Assembly (NCBI RefSeq): GCF_018449795.1
Contig: NZ_JAAVVE010000002.1
Coordinates: 124,001-188,000 of the forward strand
DNA: 64,000 nucleotides
Direction: 5' to 3'
Source of the DNA: Sphingomonas sp. dw_22
Lineage (GTDB): Bacteria > Pseudomonadota > Alphaproteobacteria > Sphingomonadales > Sphingomonadaceae
Shown piece by piece: positions 7,647 through 16,829 of this stretch. Positions within the stretch are counted from its first letter, which is position 1. Each line of letters opens with the position of its first letter. The translations under genes and the position numbers were made by a program. The notes beneath the pieces were generated by a model. It was given only the letters and a program-made list of their open reading frames with translations. It did not search any database and was not told the DNA's origin.

Positions 7647-10034
7647 ATGACCATGGGCCGCAAGGGGGGAATCCGGAGCAAGCGACGGTCGATCGAAGTC
7701 ACGATGGGCCTGTCGCTGGCGGCGCTCGGCGTGCAGCAGGCATCGGCACAGGAAGGCTCCCGATATCCGCAGGATCAGCAGAACCCGGCCGTTCACGCCG
7801 ATGGTCCGCGCGATCATCGCCGGCATCGGGAAGCGGACGACGATACGCAGGATTCGATCCTCGTCACCGGACAGAAGGGCCACGTCGACTCGCCCAAGTT
7901 CACCCAGCCGCTGGTGGATACGCCGCAGACGGTCCAGATCATCGACAAGGAGCTGTTCAACCAGCAGGGTGCCACGACCCTGACCGAGGCGCTGCGCAAC
8001 AGCCCCGGCGTCGGCACCTTCTTCGCCGGCGAGAACGGCACCACCAACACCGGTGACTCGGTGTACATGCGCGGCTTCGACACTTCGAACAGCATCTTCG
8101 TGGACGGCATCCGCGACCTGGGCTCGATCTCGCGCGACATTTTCAACACCGAGCAGATCGAAGTCGAAAAGGGCCCAGCGGGCACCGACAACGGCCGCAC
8201 CGCGCCTTCAGGCGCGATCAACATGGTCAGCAAGCGGGCATTTGTCGGCAACGCGGTGTCGGGCACCGTCTCCGGCGGCGTGGACGGACAGAAGCGCGCG
8301 ACGGCGGACCTGAACCAATCGCTCGGCGGCGTGCCCGGCGCGGCGCTGCGCCTCAACGTCATGTGGCAGGACAGCGACCAGCCCGGCCGCGACCATGTCA
8401 ACAACAAGCGCATCGGCATCGCGCCATCGGTCGGCTTCGGCCTGAACGGCGACACCCGGGTCTATGCCAACCTGCTCTATATGAAGCAGGACAACATCCC
8501 CGACGGGCTCGTGCCGACCATCGGCCTGCCGGGCTGGACCCCGCAGCCGGGCCTGGAGCAGCTCGCGGGCCACCCGGTGGATTCGAAGAATTTCTACGGC
8601 ACCCGCGACGATCACGACAATGTGACCGCGCAGATGGCGACGCTGCGCTTCGAGCATGATTTCTCGGACAATCTGAAGCTGACCAACACCGCGCGCTGGG
8701 GGCTGACCAAGCAGGACTATCTGCTGAGCGCGTTCATGTCGACGGGCGGCACCGTCGCCAATCCGCAGGCCGGCAACATCAAATGGACCGACATCGACGA
8801 CCTGTCGACCTATACGATGGCGCGCAGCAACACGACGGTGAAGGACCAGCGCAACGAGATCCTGACCGACCAGCTCAACCTTCGCGCCGATTTCGCCACC
8901 GGCGCCGTGGAGCATAATCTGAGCGCCGGCGTCGAGATCACGCGCGAGCAGCAGAATAATTACGGCGTCACCGTCTCGGGCACCCGGCCGGCTGCCAGTC
9001 TCTACGATCCGGACTGGAACGACACGGGCACGCTGAGCCTGTCGCGCAACGGCACCGGCAGCCGCGGCGTGACCGATACCCAATCGGCATATCTGTTCGA
9101 TACCGCCAAGTTCTTCGACGAGAAGCTGCTGGTGACGGGCGGCGTGCGCATCGATCATTACGAGACGAGCTACAGCGCCAGCGCAATCTGCAACGACGGC
9201 ACCGGCCGCGGCGCCGTCCCCTGCAATGGCCAGCCGGTGGGCAGCGCCGTCACCACCACGGACCTGACCGCCAGCGACACGCTGTTCAACTGGAAGCTCG
9301 GCGCAGTGTTCAAGCCGATCCAGCCGGTCAGCCTCTACGTCAATTATGCGATCTCGCAGCAGCCCCCGGGCGGCGCGAACTTCTCGCTCAGCTCGGCCGC
9401 GACCAGCCTCGACAACCCCAATCTGAAGCCGCAAAAGGCCAAGACGATTGAGGGCGGCGTGAAGTGGGCCGCGATGGGCGGCAAGCTGCTCGTGACAGCC
9501 GCTGTGTTCCGCACCGAGGTGTCGAACGAGATCAACAGCCAGATCCTCGACGACACCGGCAATCCCACCCAGACGGGCGAGAAGCGCGTCCAGGGCATCG
9601 AGCTCTCCGCCGTGGGCAACATCACGCCCGACTGGTCGATCTCGGCGGGCTACAGCCACCTCAACACCAAGGTGAAGGAAGGCGCGGCGGTGACGGCCGA
9701 CGGAACGCCGAATCTGACCTACACGCCTGACGATTCGTTCTCCGCCTGGACCAACTATCGCCTCCCGTTCGGGCTGAACCTCGGCGGCGGCGTGCGTTAC
9801 GCCAGCAGCATGCGTCGCGGCACCGATGGCGCGGTGGGCACGCCCGCCTTCACCAACGGCTGGACGGTCGTCGATGCGCTGGCGTCCTACTCAGTCAACT
9901 CGCACCTCACGCTGCGGGTGAATGCCTACAATCTGTTCGACAAGGACTATGTCTCGGCGATCAACAAGAGCGGGTATCGCTACACACCCGGAACGCCGCG
10001 CACGTTCCTGTTCAGCGGGGACTTCCGCTTCTGA
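7647..10034 (+). CDS. fiu: TonB-dependent catecholate siderophore receptor, Fiu-like
   Basis: 795-residue outer-membrane receptor. The ATG at 7647 has GAGAAAGGGG 6 nt upstream; the TTG just before it is ignored. A signal peptide ends near QASA-Q (residue 34). A TonB-box-like segment DSILVTGQ is at about 69-76. The plug follows (DTPQTVQIIDKELFNQQGATTLTEAL, quoted in parts: DTPQTVQIID; the GFDTSNSIFVDGIRD loop; EKGPAGTDNGR). A 22-strand barrel ends in the C-terminal F (FSGDFRF). It imports ferric catecholate-type siderophores using TonB energy. The adjacent piuC/ybiX gene gives the same pairing as fiu-ybiX of E. coli. The upstream flavin operon suggests reduction of the imported iron. Confidence 0.92.
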   Translation: MTMGRKGGIRSKRRSIEVTMGLSLAALGVQQASAQEGSRYPQDQQNPAVHADGPRDHRRHREADDDTQDSILVTGQKGHVDSPKFTQPLVDTPQTVQIIDKELFNQQGATTLTEALRNSPGVGTFFAGENGTTNTGDSVYMRGFDTSNSIFVDGIRDLGSISRDIFNTEQIEVEKGPAGTDNGRTAPSGAINMVSKRAFVGNAVSGTVSGGVDGQKRATADLNQSLGGVPGAALRLNVMWQDSDQPGRDHVNNKRIGIAPSVGFGLNGDTRVYANLLYMKQDNIPDGLVPTIGLPGWTPQPGLEQLAGHPVDSKNFYGTRDDHDNVTAQMATLRFEHDFSDNLKLTNTARWGLTKQDYLLSAFMSTGGTVANPQAGNIKWTDIDDLSTYTMARSNTTVKDQRNEILTDQLNLRADFATGAVEHNLSAGVEITREQQNNYGVTVSGTRPAASLYDPDWNDTGTLSLSRNGTGSRGVTDTQSAYLFDTAKFFDEKLLVTGGVRIDHYETSYSASAICNDGTGRGAVPCNGQPVGSAVTTTDLTASDTLFNWKLGAVFKPIQPVSLYVNYAISQQPPGGANFSLSSAATSLDNPNLKPQKAKTIEGGVKWAAMGGKLLVTAAVFRTEVSNEINSQILDDTGNPTQTGEKRVQGIELSAVGNITPDWSISAGYSHLNTKVKEGAAVTADGTPNLTYTPDDSFSAWTNYRLPFGLNLGGGVRYASSMRRGTDGAVGTPAFTNGWTVVDALASYSVNSHLTLRVNAYNLFDKDYVSAINKSGYRYTPGTPRTFLFSGDFRF

Positions 10035-10106
10035 AGCCCATGAGGCAAACCGGTGCGGCGGGGAGGAAACTTCCCGCCGCGCCTGGTTTCAACTGGTGAG
10101 TTCGCA

Positions 10107-10784
10107 ATGCTGCTGCATATCCCACAGGTTCTGGATTCCGAGCAGGTGGCCGAGTTCCGGCGCAAGCTGGACGCGGCCGACTGGGCGGACGGACGCGAAA
10201 CCGTCGGCGCGCAGGGCGCGCAGGTAAAGCACAACGAGCAACTGCCCGACGCTTCCCCGCTGAAGGCGGAGCTCGGCAAGGCGCTCCTGACCGCGCTCGA
10301 GCGCAATCCGCTGTTCTTCGCCGCCGCGCTGCCCGCGAAGATCCTGCCGCCGCGCTTCAACCGTTATGCCGATGGCGGCGAATATGGCTTCCATGTCGAC
10401 GGCAGCGTGATGCGGATGCCGGACGGATCGCAGCTGCGCTCGGACGTGTCGTGCACGGTCTTCCTCAACGAGCCCGACGAATATGACGGCGGCGAGCTGG
10501 TGGTCAGCGACACCTATGGCGAGCATGAGGTGAACCTGTCTGCCGGCGACGCCATCGTCTATCCTTCGAGCAGCCTGCACCGGGTGACGCCGGTGACCCG
10601 CGGCGCGCGGCTGGCCTCGTTCTTCTGGATCCAGAGCCTGGTGCGCGACGACAGCCAGCGCCGGACGCTGTTCGAGATGGACACATCGATCCAGCGGCTC
10701 ACCGCCACCGGTGCCGACCGGGAAGCCGTGGTGCAACTGACCGGCGTCTACCACAATCTGCTGCGCCGCTGGGCCGAAACCTAA
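10107..10784 (+). CDS. piuC: Fe(II)/2-oxoglutarate dioxygenase PiuC/YbiX
   Basis: 225 residues when started at the ATG at 10107 (GGTGAG 10094-10099), the same length as E. coli YbiX. Prolyl-4-hydroxylase fold with iron ligands H96 and D98 (FHVDGS) and H158 (SSLHRV), and 2-oxoglutarate-binding R168. It is found next to catecholate siderophore receptors and takes part in iron acquisition; its substrate is not established. It lies about 70 nt downstream of the receptor and is probably cotranscribed. It ends 7 nt before the convergent ribbon-helix-helix gene. Confidence 0.93.
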   Translation: MLLHIPQVLDSEQVAEFRRKLDAADWADGRETVGAQGAQVKHNEQLPDASPLKAELGKALLTALERNPLFFAAALPAKILPPRFNRYADGGEYGFHVDGSVMRMPDGSQLRSDVSCTVFLNEPDEYDGGELVVSDTYGEHEVNLSAGDAIVYPSSSLHRVTPVTRGARLASFFWIQSLVRDDSQRRTLFEMDTSIQRLTATGADREAVVQLTGVYHNLLRRWAET

Positions 10785-10791
10785 CGGATCT

Positions 10792-11037
10792 TCAGTCCGC
10801 GCGCTCCGCCATAAGCCAGATGCGGATCGCGCTGGCGAGGTTGGGCGGGTCGTCCGATCCGATCCGCGCATGGTCGATCGCCGCCACCAGCGCATTGAGC
10901 GGCAGCCCGCGCCGGATCGCCTCGGCTTCCAGCGCCTCCCAGAAGATCGGCTCCAGGCCGATCGAGGTCTGGTGCCCCGCGATCGTCACCGATCGCTTGA
11001 TCGCAGGCTGGAAGCCGCCGGGCGGCGTCTCGATCAT
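10792..11037 (-). CDS. Small ribbon-helix-helix domain protein
   Basis: 81 residues from the ATG at 11037. GGTGGGA immediately upstream serves as ribosome site. The segment AIKRSVTIAGHQTSIGLEPIFWEALEAEA is the beta strand plus two helices of an RHH_4-type domain (residues about 10-45), followed by ALVAAIDHAR and SAIRIWLMAERA. Such proteins are presumed DNA binders or adapters. It is only 28 nt downstream of cobT on the same strand and probably in its operon. A palindrome (11043-11062) fills the gap. Target unknown. Confidence 0.8.
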   Translation of the reverse strand: MIETPPGGFQPAIKRSVTIAGHQTSIGLEPIFWEALEAEAIRRGLPLNALVAAIDHARIGSDDPPNLASAIRIWLMAERAD

Positions 11038-11042
11038 TCCCA

Positions 11043-11062
11043 CCGATCCGCTCGCGGATCGG
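11043..11062. repeat. 20-bp palindrome between cobT and the RHH gene
   Basis: CCGATCCGC-TC-GCGGATCGG: perfect 9-bp arms, 2-nt centre. It occupies most of the 28-nt spacer and lies 5 nt before the RHH start codon. It may be an RNA hairpin controlling RHH translation, or a DNA operator. No T-tract follows, so a terminator is unlikely. Confidence 0.5.
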
Positions 11063-11065
11063 ACA

Positions 11066-12892
11066 TCATTCAGAGTCGAACAAGGCGGCGAGCTGCTCGA
11101 CCATCGTGCCGGCAAGCTGGTCCGCATCCATGATCGTCACCGCCCGCGCATAATAGCGCGTCACGTCATGGCCGATGCCGATCGCCACCAGCTCGACCGG
11201 CGAGCGCCCCTCGATCCAGCCGATCACCTGGCGCAGATGCCGCTCCAGATAGGAGCCCGAATTCACCGAAAGCGTGGAATCGTCCACCGGCGCGCCGTCG
11301 GAGATCACCATCAGGATCTTGCGATCCTCGGGCCGCGCGATCAGCCGGCTATGCGCCCAGAGGAGCGCCTCGCCGTCGATATTCTCCTTGAGCAGCCCCT
11401 CGCGCATCATCAGCCCGAGCGCCTTCTTGGCACGGCGCCACGGCTCGTCGGCCTGTTTGTAGACGATGTGGCGGATGTCGTTGAGCCGGCCTGGCTGCGC
11501 CGGGCGGCCCTCGGCCAGCCACTTCTCGCGCGACTGCCCGCCCTTCCAGGCACGGGTGGTGAAGCCGAGGATCTCGGTCTTCACGCCCACCCGCTCCAGC
11601 GTGCGCGCCAATATGTCAGCGCTGATCGCCGCGATCGAGATCGGCCGTCCGCGCATCGATCCCGAATTGTCGATCAGCAGCGTCACCACGGTATCGCGGA
11701 AATCGGTGTCGCGCTCGACCTTGTAGCTGAGCGACAGCATCGGATTGACCACCACCCGCGCCAGCCGGGCGGCGTCGAGAATGCCCTCTTCCTGGTCGAA
11801 GTCCCAGCTGCGGTTCTGCTGCGCCATCAGCCGGCGCTGGAGGCGATTGGCGAGCTTGGTCACCACGCCCTGCAAATGGACGAGCTGCTGGTCGAGATAG
11901 GAGCGCAGCCGATCCAGCTCCTCGGGATCGCACAGGTCGGTCGCCGCGACGACTTCGTCGAACTGCGTCGTGAAGGGCTTGTATTCGAATTGCGGCGGCA
12001 GATCGCTCCACGGGCGATTGGGGCGGACGGGCATCATGCTGTCCTCGCCCTCGTCGCCAGGCTCGCCGTCGCCATCCTCCATCGCGTCGGACTGTTGCTG
12101 CTCGCCGTCCTCGCCCTGTTCGGACTCGCGCTGCTCGCCGCGTGCCTCGGCCTGGCCCTCGCCCTGCTGCGCCTCGCTGTCGCCCTCTTCCTCGCCGGGC
12201 TCGTCCTGGTCCTCGGTGCCTTCGTCCTCGCCGCCGCCCTCATCGCTCTCGTCGGGGAGCATCTCGCCTTCGACGAGATCGAGATCCTGAAGCAGGCGAT
12301 TGGCGAGCGTGGCAAATGCCCGCTGGTCGTCGATCGCCAGCGCCAGCGCATCGAGATCACCGCCCGCGCGCTCCTCGATCCAGTCGCGGACCAGCGCCAG
12401 GCCCATCGCGGCGCCGGCGGGCGACTCCCGCCCGGTCAGCCGCTCGCGGACCATCAGGGCGAGCGCGGTGGAAAGCGGCACTTCGTCGCGATTGCGCGCC
12501 CGCGCGATCGGATCGGCGCGCAGCCTGAGATTCAACGCATGCTCCAGATTGTCGACGATGCCAGCATAGCCGCGCGAACCGAGCGCCTCGACGCGCGCGG
12601 TCTCCACTGCGTCGAACACCGCGCGCGCCACGGCTTCCCTGGGCGCGCCGCGCAGGTGCAGGCCATTGTCATGATGCCGCATCCGCAGCGCGAAACTGTC
12701 AGCGAAGCCCCGCGCCTCGGCCACCTGATCGGCCGGCAGCGTGCGCGAGGGCATCGGCACGCGAATCTGGTGCCCCGATTGCACCGGCGAATCGGCGGTG
12801 AAGCTCAGTTCGGCCTCGGCATCGCCGGAAAGCGCGCGCGCCGTGCCTCCGAGAACGTTGCGAAGACGATCGAGAGCGGAATCCTGAGCCAT
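11066..12892 (-). CDS. cobT: Cobaltochelatase subunit CobT-like protein
   Basis: 608 residues. The N-terminal CobT domain (about 1-210) is followed by a very acidic, Gln-rich linker (about 212-290; runs such as [20 protein letters not shown]) and a C-terminal von Willebrand A domain with the MIDAS motif DNSGSMRG near residue 400. Architecture and length match CobT, which with CobS (AAA+) forms the chaperone part of aerobic cobaltochelatase with CobN. No cobN or other cobalamin gene is in the window, so a B12 role here is not shown. cobS lies 0.9 kb upstream on the same strand, separated by an opposite-strand gene. Confidence 0.93.
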   Translation of the reverse strand: MAQDSALDRLRNVLGGTARALSGDAEAELSFTADSPVQSGHQIRVPMPSRTLPADQVAEARGFADSFALRMRHHDNGLHLRGAPREAVARAVFDAVETARVEALGSRGYAGIVDNLEHALNLRLRADPIARARNRDEVPLSTALALMVRERLTGRESPAGAAMGLALVRDWIEERAGGDLDALALAIDDQRAFATLANRLLQDLDLVEGEMLPDESDEGGGEDEGTEDQDEPGEEEGDSEAQQGEGQAEARGEQRESEQGEDGEQQQSDAMEDGDGEPGDEGEDSMMPVRPNRPWSDLPPQFEYKPFTTQFDEVVAATDLCDPEELDRLRSYLDQQLVHLQGVVTKLANRLQRRLMAQQNRSWDFDQEEGILDAARLARVVVNPMLSLSYKVERDTDFRDTVVTLLIDNSGSMRGRPISIAAISADILARTLERVGVKTEILGFTTRAWKGGQSREKWLAEGRPAQPGRLNDIRHIVYKQADEPWRRAKKALGLMMREGLLKENIDGEALLWAHSRLIARPEDRKILMVISDGAPVDDSTLSVNSGSYLERHLRQVIGWIEGRSPVELVAIGIGHDVTRYYARAVTIMDADQLAGTMVEQLAALFDSE

Positions 12893-13140
12893 TTTCCCTG
12901 CATGGGGCCGATCGCGGCGAAGTCAAGGACCGCAATTTCTCGAAGGACTTACAGAGCAAGTCTCAAGCAATTATCCCTGTTTAGCACATACTTAGTCAGT
13001 TAATGGCTTGTTAAAACCTCCCGAATGGATCAATTTTGTGCGGCGCGGCGAGTCTCTGTACCGAGTCGTCAAGTCGCGTGGATGGTCGCAACTATTCGTC
13101 TTAAATTATTGTGTTTGCATCATTCTTAAGGGGATTCATC

Positions 13141-13743
13141 ATGCGTAAGTTCATCGTGGCGGCATTGCTCGCCAGCAGCACGCTTGTCGCCGCCCCGGCA
13201 CAGGCACAGATCACCTATTACACCAACTATGCCGCCTTCCTGGGGGCACTCGGCGGCACTGCGGTCATCGAAGATTTCGAGGACACGACCCTCGTTCCGG
13301 GCCTGGCCTATGCCTCCAGCGCCGGCAATATCAGCGGCGGTCTGTTCAACGACCAGCTCATTCCGAGCTCGCAGACGACAACCTTCGTGTTCGGTGGCGC
13401 CGTCAACGCATTCGGCGGCTTCTTCGATCTGTCTCCGGGCGGCCCCGGTCTGGGCATCCAGCTCACCAACGCGCCTGGCTCGACCCTGGCCCTGGAAGTT
13501 CCGAACACCTATTCCGGTCAGTTCTGGGGCTTCATCAGCAACAATAGTTTCCAGGCACTGCTGCTGACCGCGGGCACCCAGGGCGGCGTCGCCGAGACCT
13601 ACACGCTCAACAACCTGACCTTCGGCACCGGCACGCCGGGCGTTCCCGAGCCGGCGGCCTGGGGCATGATGATCGGCGGCTTCGGCCTGGCCGGTATGGC
13701 GCTGCGCCGCCGTCACATCCGTACCACCGTCTCCTACGCCTGA
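13141..13743 (+). CDS. PEPxxW-CTERM sorting domain exported protein
   Basis: 200 residues. The ATG at 13141 has AAGGGGA 6 nt upstream. Signal peptide MRKFIVAALLASSTLVAAPAQA is cleaved after residue 22. The body is beta-rich and low in charge. The C-terminus carries the sorting signal PEPAAWGMMIGGFGLAGMAL followed by RRR: PEP motif, one hydrophobic helix, basic end, handled by an exosortase/archaeosortase system not in this window. The more usual form is PEPxxWA; here Gly follows Trp. It sits alone, in opposite orientation, between cobS and cobT, with its own A+T-rich upstream region (12893-13140) and terminator. Confidence 0.9.
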   Translation: MRKFIVAALLASSTLVAAPAQAQITYYTNYAAFLGALGGTAVIEDFEDTTLVPGLAYASSAGNISGGLFNDQLIPSSQTTTFVFGGAVNAFGGFFDLSPGGPGLGIQLTNAPGSTLALEVPNTYSGQFWGFISNNSFQALLLTAGTQGGVAETYTLNNLTFGTGTPGVPEPAAWGMMIGGFGLAGMALRRRHIRTTVSYA

Positions 13744-13768
13744 GCCGAACGGCACAAGCGCGAGCGTG

Positions 13769-13803
13769 GGGCGGCCTCCTTCACGGGAGGCCGCCCTTTC
13801 GCT
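13769..13803 (+). terminator. Rho-independent terminator after the PEP-CTERM gene
   Basis: An 11-bp GC stem (GGGCGGCCTCC / GGAGGCCGCCC) with a 6-nt loop is followed by TTTCGCTTTTT. It lies 26 nt after the stop and 10 nt before the end of convergent cobS. Confidence 0.85.
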
Positions 13804-13813
13804 TTTTGAAGGG

Positions 13814-14818
13814 TCAGGCCTTGCCCACCACGCTCTCGGGCAGATCCTTGCCGAACACGCGCTGGTAATATTCCGCCACCTGCGGCCGCTCGGCCTCGTC
13901 GCACTTGTTGAGGAACGACAGGCGGAACGCGAAGCCGACATCGCCGAAGATCAGCGCGTTCTGCGCCCAGGTGATGACGGTGCGCGGGCTCATCACGGTC
14001 GAGATGTCGCCGTTGATGAAACCGCGCCGGGTGAGATCGGCCACGCGGACCATGTTCTCCACAGTCTCGCGCCCGCCCGGCTTGTCATATTCGCCCGACT
14101 TGGCGAGCACGATCTGCGCCTCGGTCGCGGCCGGCAGATAGTTGAGCGTGACCACGATGTTCCAGCGGTCCATCTGGCCCTGGTTGATCTGCTGGGTGCC
14201 ATGATAGAGGCCGCTCGTGTCGCCTAGGCCCACCGTGTTGGCGGTGGCGAACAGGCGGAACCAGGGGTTCGGCCGGATCACCCGGTTCTGGTCGAGCAGG
14301 GTCAGCTTGCCTTCGGTCTCCAGCACGCGCTGGATCACGAACATCACGTCCGGACGCCCCGCGTCATATTCGTCGAACACGAGCGCGGTCGGCGTCTGGA
14401 GCGCCCAGGGCAGAAGCCCCTCGCGGAACTCGGTGATCTGCTGGCCGTCCTTGAGCACGATCGCGTCGCGGCCGATCAGGTCGATGCGGCTGATATGCGC
14501 GTCCAGGTTGATGCGGATGCACGGCCAGTTGAGGCGTGCCGCGACCTGCTCGATATGGGTCGACTTGCCGGTGCCGTGATAGCCCTGGACCATCACGCGG
14601 CGATTATGCGCGAAGCCCGCGAGGATCGCCAACGTCGTATCAGGATCGAACACATAGGCCGGATCGAGATCGGGCACGCGCTCATCGGCCTCGCTGAACG
14701 CGGGGCATTCCATATCGGTGTCGAGCCCGAACAGCTCGCGCACCTTCACCATCTTGTCGGGCGCATCGAGGATGGTGGTTTCCCGGCTGTCGGGCTGGGT
14801 GTTGGGAATATCGGCCAT
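13814..14818 (-). CDS. cobS: Cobaltochelatase subunit CobS-like AAA+ ATPase
   Basis: 334 residues from ATG 14818 ([10 protein letters not shown]), the usual length. Walker A GYHGTGKS is at 79-86, Walker B ALVFDEYD near 150, and the sensor region [21 protein letters not shown]. It is a MoxR/CobS-type AAA+ protein that forms a ring with CobT and drives metal insertion by CobN. The gene is convergent with the PEP-CTERM gene and upstream of cobT on the same strand. A small hairpin (AGTCGG-TTT-CCGACT, 14843-14857) lies ahead of the start. Confidence 0.94.
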   Translation of the reverse strand: MADIPNTQPDSRETTILDAPDKMVKVRELFGLDTDMECPAFSEADERVPDLDPAYVFDPDTTLAILAGFAHNRRVMVQGYHGTGKSTHIEQVAARLNWPCIRINLDAHISRIDLIGRDAIVLKDGQQITEFREGLLPWALQTPTALVFDEYDAGRPDVMFVIQRVLETEGKLTLLDQNRVIRPNPWFRLFATANTVGLGDTSGLYHGTQQINQGQMDRWNIVVTLNYLPAATEAQIVLAKSGEYDKPGGRETVENMVRVADLTRRGFINGDISTVMSPRTVITWAQNALIFGDVGFAFRLSFLNKCDEAERPQVAEYYQRVFGKDLPESVVGKA

Positions 14819-14896
14819 GGTCAATCCGGTCGCATCAAAATGAGTCGGTTTCCGACTAGGCGTTGCGCCGCCGCGTCGCAACACGCGATACGCTTG

Positions 14897-15592
14897 TCAG
14901 GCCGGGAACGTCGGAAGCGCGAACAGATCCACGAAACGCTGGCCGAGCGCCAGGTCTCCCGCAGCCGCCACTTTCCCCAGCCGCTGGGACTCCGCGAGCG
15001 GATCGCGGCCGTAGAAGACCGAGGCCATGGGCGAAGGCTGGCCGATGAATACCACATCGGCGCCATCGGGATCCACGCGCTCGATCTCCAGCTTGCCCTC
15101 GACGATCTTCGCGCGGAACGGCTCACCGCCGATGCGAAAGCCCAGATCGACCGGCGGCAGCGTCCGTGCGCGCTCCCGATCCATCATCGTGCGCAGCGAC
15201 AGCATGAAGGCCGTGTTGCTGAGCGGCAGCGTCACGTCATGCGCGGGCGAACCCGCCGCCCAGCGGCTGAGCGCAAAGATCGGCTCCTCCGCCGCCCGGC
15301 CCCAGCGGGTGAGCGCATAGACCTGCGCATTCGAAGGCGAAGGCAAATGGCGGCGTTCGAGGATGCCCGCCTTCTCCAGTCCCTCCAGCCGCTGGGTGAG
15401 CACGTTTGCGCTGAGGCCCACCAGCGCCCCGCGTATCTCGCCGAAGCGCCGCGGCCCGAGCAGCAGCTCGCGGATGATGAGCAGCGCCCAGCGCTCCCCC
15501 ACCAGGTCCATCGCGAGCGCGGTGCCGCACGCATCCTGATACCAGCGCCGCGACCTGGCGAAATCAGATTTGGTTATTTTTTGTGACTCCAT
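14897..15592 (-). CDS. HxlR-family winged-helix transcriptional regulator
   Basis: 231 residues. The N-terminal HxlR domain (about 18-110) shows CGTALAMDLVGERWALLIIRE, here cited as WALLIIRELLLGPRRF, then LSANVLTQRLEGLEKAGI. The C-terminal half (about 120-225) is a small SCP2-like ligand-binding domain. It is divergent from the DUF899/VOC cassette and shares a 78-nt promoter region with tandem repeats (15573-15608), so autoregulation plus control of the cassette is likely. HxlR proteins commonly respond to electrophiles, which fits glyoxalase-fold neighbours; the ligand is unknown. Confidence 0.92.
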   Translation of the reverse strand: MESQKITKSDFARSRRWYQDACGTALAMDLVGERWALLIIRELLLGPRRFGEIRGALVGLSANVLTQRLEGLEKAGILERRHLPSPSNAQVYALTRWGRAAEEPIFALSRWAAGSPAHDVTLPLSNTAFMLSLRTMMDRERARTLPPVDLGFRIGGEPFRAKIVEGKLEIERVDPDGADVVFIGQPSPMASVFYGRDPLAESQRLGKVAAAGDLALGQRFVDLFALPTFPA

Positions 15593-15608
15593 AGTTGCTT
15601 TTTGTAAC
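15573..15608. promoter_or_regulatory. Tandem 15-bp repeats, candidate HxlR operators
   Basis: GTTATTTTTTGTGAC (15573-15587) and GTTGCTTTTTGTAAC (15594-15608) match at 12 of 15 positions. Each is a GTT-N9-(A/G)AC partial dyad, and the start-to-start spacing of 21 bp is two helical turns. The first copy covers codons 2-7 of the HxlR gene and the second lies just upstream of its start, so a bound dimer pair would block that gene and could affect the divergent cassette. Confidence 0.5.
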
Positions 15609-15670
15609 CATCAGGGGCATCAGGATCAAGAAAGCGATTCGCACGCCAATCCCAACCGGAGGTTTATCCA

Positions 15671-16363
15671 ATGGCACTGGTCCCGGCCGAAGAGCTGGCC
15701 GCGCGCGAGACGGCGCGCTGGCCCAATGAGAGCTCCGAATATCGCGCCGCGCGCACCGCACTGCTCGCCGAGGAGATCGAGCTGCGCCGTCATATCGAAC
15801 GCGTCGCCGAGCAGCGTCGCGCGCTGCCGCCCGGCCCGCCCGTCACCGGCGACTATCGCTTCGAGGGCGAGCAAGGGCCGGTCAGCCTTGCCGAACTGTT
15901 CGGCGGCAAGGATGTGCTGGTCGTCTACACCTATATGTTCGGCCCCCAGCGCGAGCGGCCCTGCCCGATGTGCACCTCGCTGCTCTCGGCCTGGGACGGC
16001 GAGGTGCCCGACCTGCTCCAGCGCGTCGCCTTCGCGGTCACCGCGCGCTCGCCGATCGGGAAGCTCGTGGCGTTCAAGCGCGAGCGCGGCTGGCGGCACA
16101 TTCCGCTCTATTCCGACCCAACCCAGACGTTCAGCCGCGACTATCACGCGATCGCCCCCGACGGCAGCGACCTGCCCCAGTTCCTGGTCTTCACCCGCCA
16201 CGACGGCGCGATCCGACTGTTCTGGGCCGGAGAGATGGGCGGCGAGAGCGCCGATCCCGGCCAGGATCCGCGCGGCGCACCCGATCTGATGCCGCTCTGG
16301 ACGATTCTCGATTCCACACCCGAGGGGCGCGGCACAGACTGGTATCCGTCGCTCACTTACTGA
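15671..16363 (+). CDS. DUF899 thioredoxin-fold protein
   Basis: 230 residues. The ATG at 15671 follows CCGGAGG at 15655-15661. DUF899 proteins have a thioredoxin-like fold. Visible landmarks are LVVYTYMFGPQ (about 83-93), a CxxC pair C98/C101 (RPCPMCTS), WRHIPLYS, and PQFLVFTRHDGAIRLFW. Biochemical role is unknown. It is the first gene of a five-gene cassette with two single-domain VOC proteins, DUF1428 and a two-domain VOC protein, with short gaps of 11-22 nt, consistent with a detoxification or stress operon under the divergent HxlR regulator. Confidence 0.88.
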   Translation: MALVPAEELAARETARWPNESSEYRAARTALLAEEIELRRHIERVAEQRRALPPGPPVTGDYRFEGEQGPVSLAELFGGKDVLVVYTYMFGPQRERPCPMCTSLLSAWDGEVPDLLQRVAFAVTARSPIGKLVAFKRERGWRHIPLYSDPTQTFSRDYHAIAPDGSDLPQFLVFTRHDGAIRLFWAGEMGGESADPGQDPRGAPDLMPLWTILDSTPEGRGTDWYPSLTY

Positions 16364-16385
16364 CCAAAACACCAGGAGAGATACG

Positions 16386-16817
16386 ATGCCCCAGATGATC
16401 TTCGTCAACCTGCCCGTCGCCGACGTGGCGAGGGCAACCGCCTTCTACGAAGCGATCGGCTGCACGAAGGATGCGCGCTTCAGCAACGAGGTCGCCTCGG
16501 CGATGCAGCTCAGCGATGAAATCGTGTTCATGCTCCTGTCGCACGACTTCTTTAAAGGCTTCACCCCGAAGCCGATCGCCGACGCCCATGCGACCAGCGA
16601 AGTGCTGCTCTGCATCTCGCGCGACAGCCGCGAGGCGGTCGATGCGATCATGGCGAAGGCGGCGGCCGCGGGCGGCAGGATCGATATCCGGGAGAAGCAG
16701 GACATGGGCTTCATGTACGGCCGCAGCTTCGAAGACCCGGACGGCCATATCTTCGAGCCGATGTACATGGATGTCGACGCCGCGATGGTCGCAATGGACC
16801 ACACGGCCGACGCCTGA
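16386..16817 (+). CDS. VOC (glyoxalase/bleomycin resistance fold) protein
   Basis: 143 residues with AGGAGAG upstream of the ATG at 16386. One full VOC unit: the beta strand MIFVNLPVADVARATAFYEA opens it and GRSFEDPDGHIFEPMYM closes it, with H and E at the usual metal positions of the second half (DGHIFEP). The central insertion FFKGFTPKPIADAH is typical of the subgroup annotated as lactoylglutathione-lyase-like. Substrate cannot be told from sequence. Second gene of the HxlR-linked cassette. Confidence 0.88.
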   Translation: MPQMIFVNLPVADVARATAFYEAIGCTKDARFSNEVASAMQLSDEIVFMLLSHDFFKGFTPKPIADAHATSEVLLCISRDSREAVDAIMAKAAAAGGRIDIREKQDMGFMYGRSFEDPDGHIFEPMYMDVDAAMVAMDHTADA

Positions 16818-16829
16818 GAGGAGGCGAAC

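Noticed and set aside
10820..13003. Very long plus-strand open frame opposite cobT (over 700 codons)
   Set aside because: It is antisense to a clear CobT with a VWA domain, shows low-complexity Arg/His/Leu composition and no family motif; a high-GC shadow.
14843..14857. Hairpin AGTCGG-TTT-CCGACT before cobS
   Set aside because: A 6-bp stem with no T-tract or ribosome-site overlap; too weak to call.
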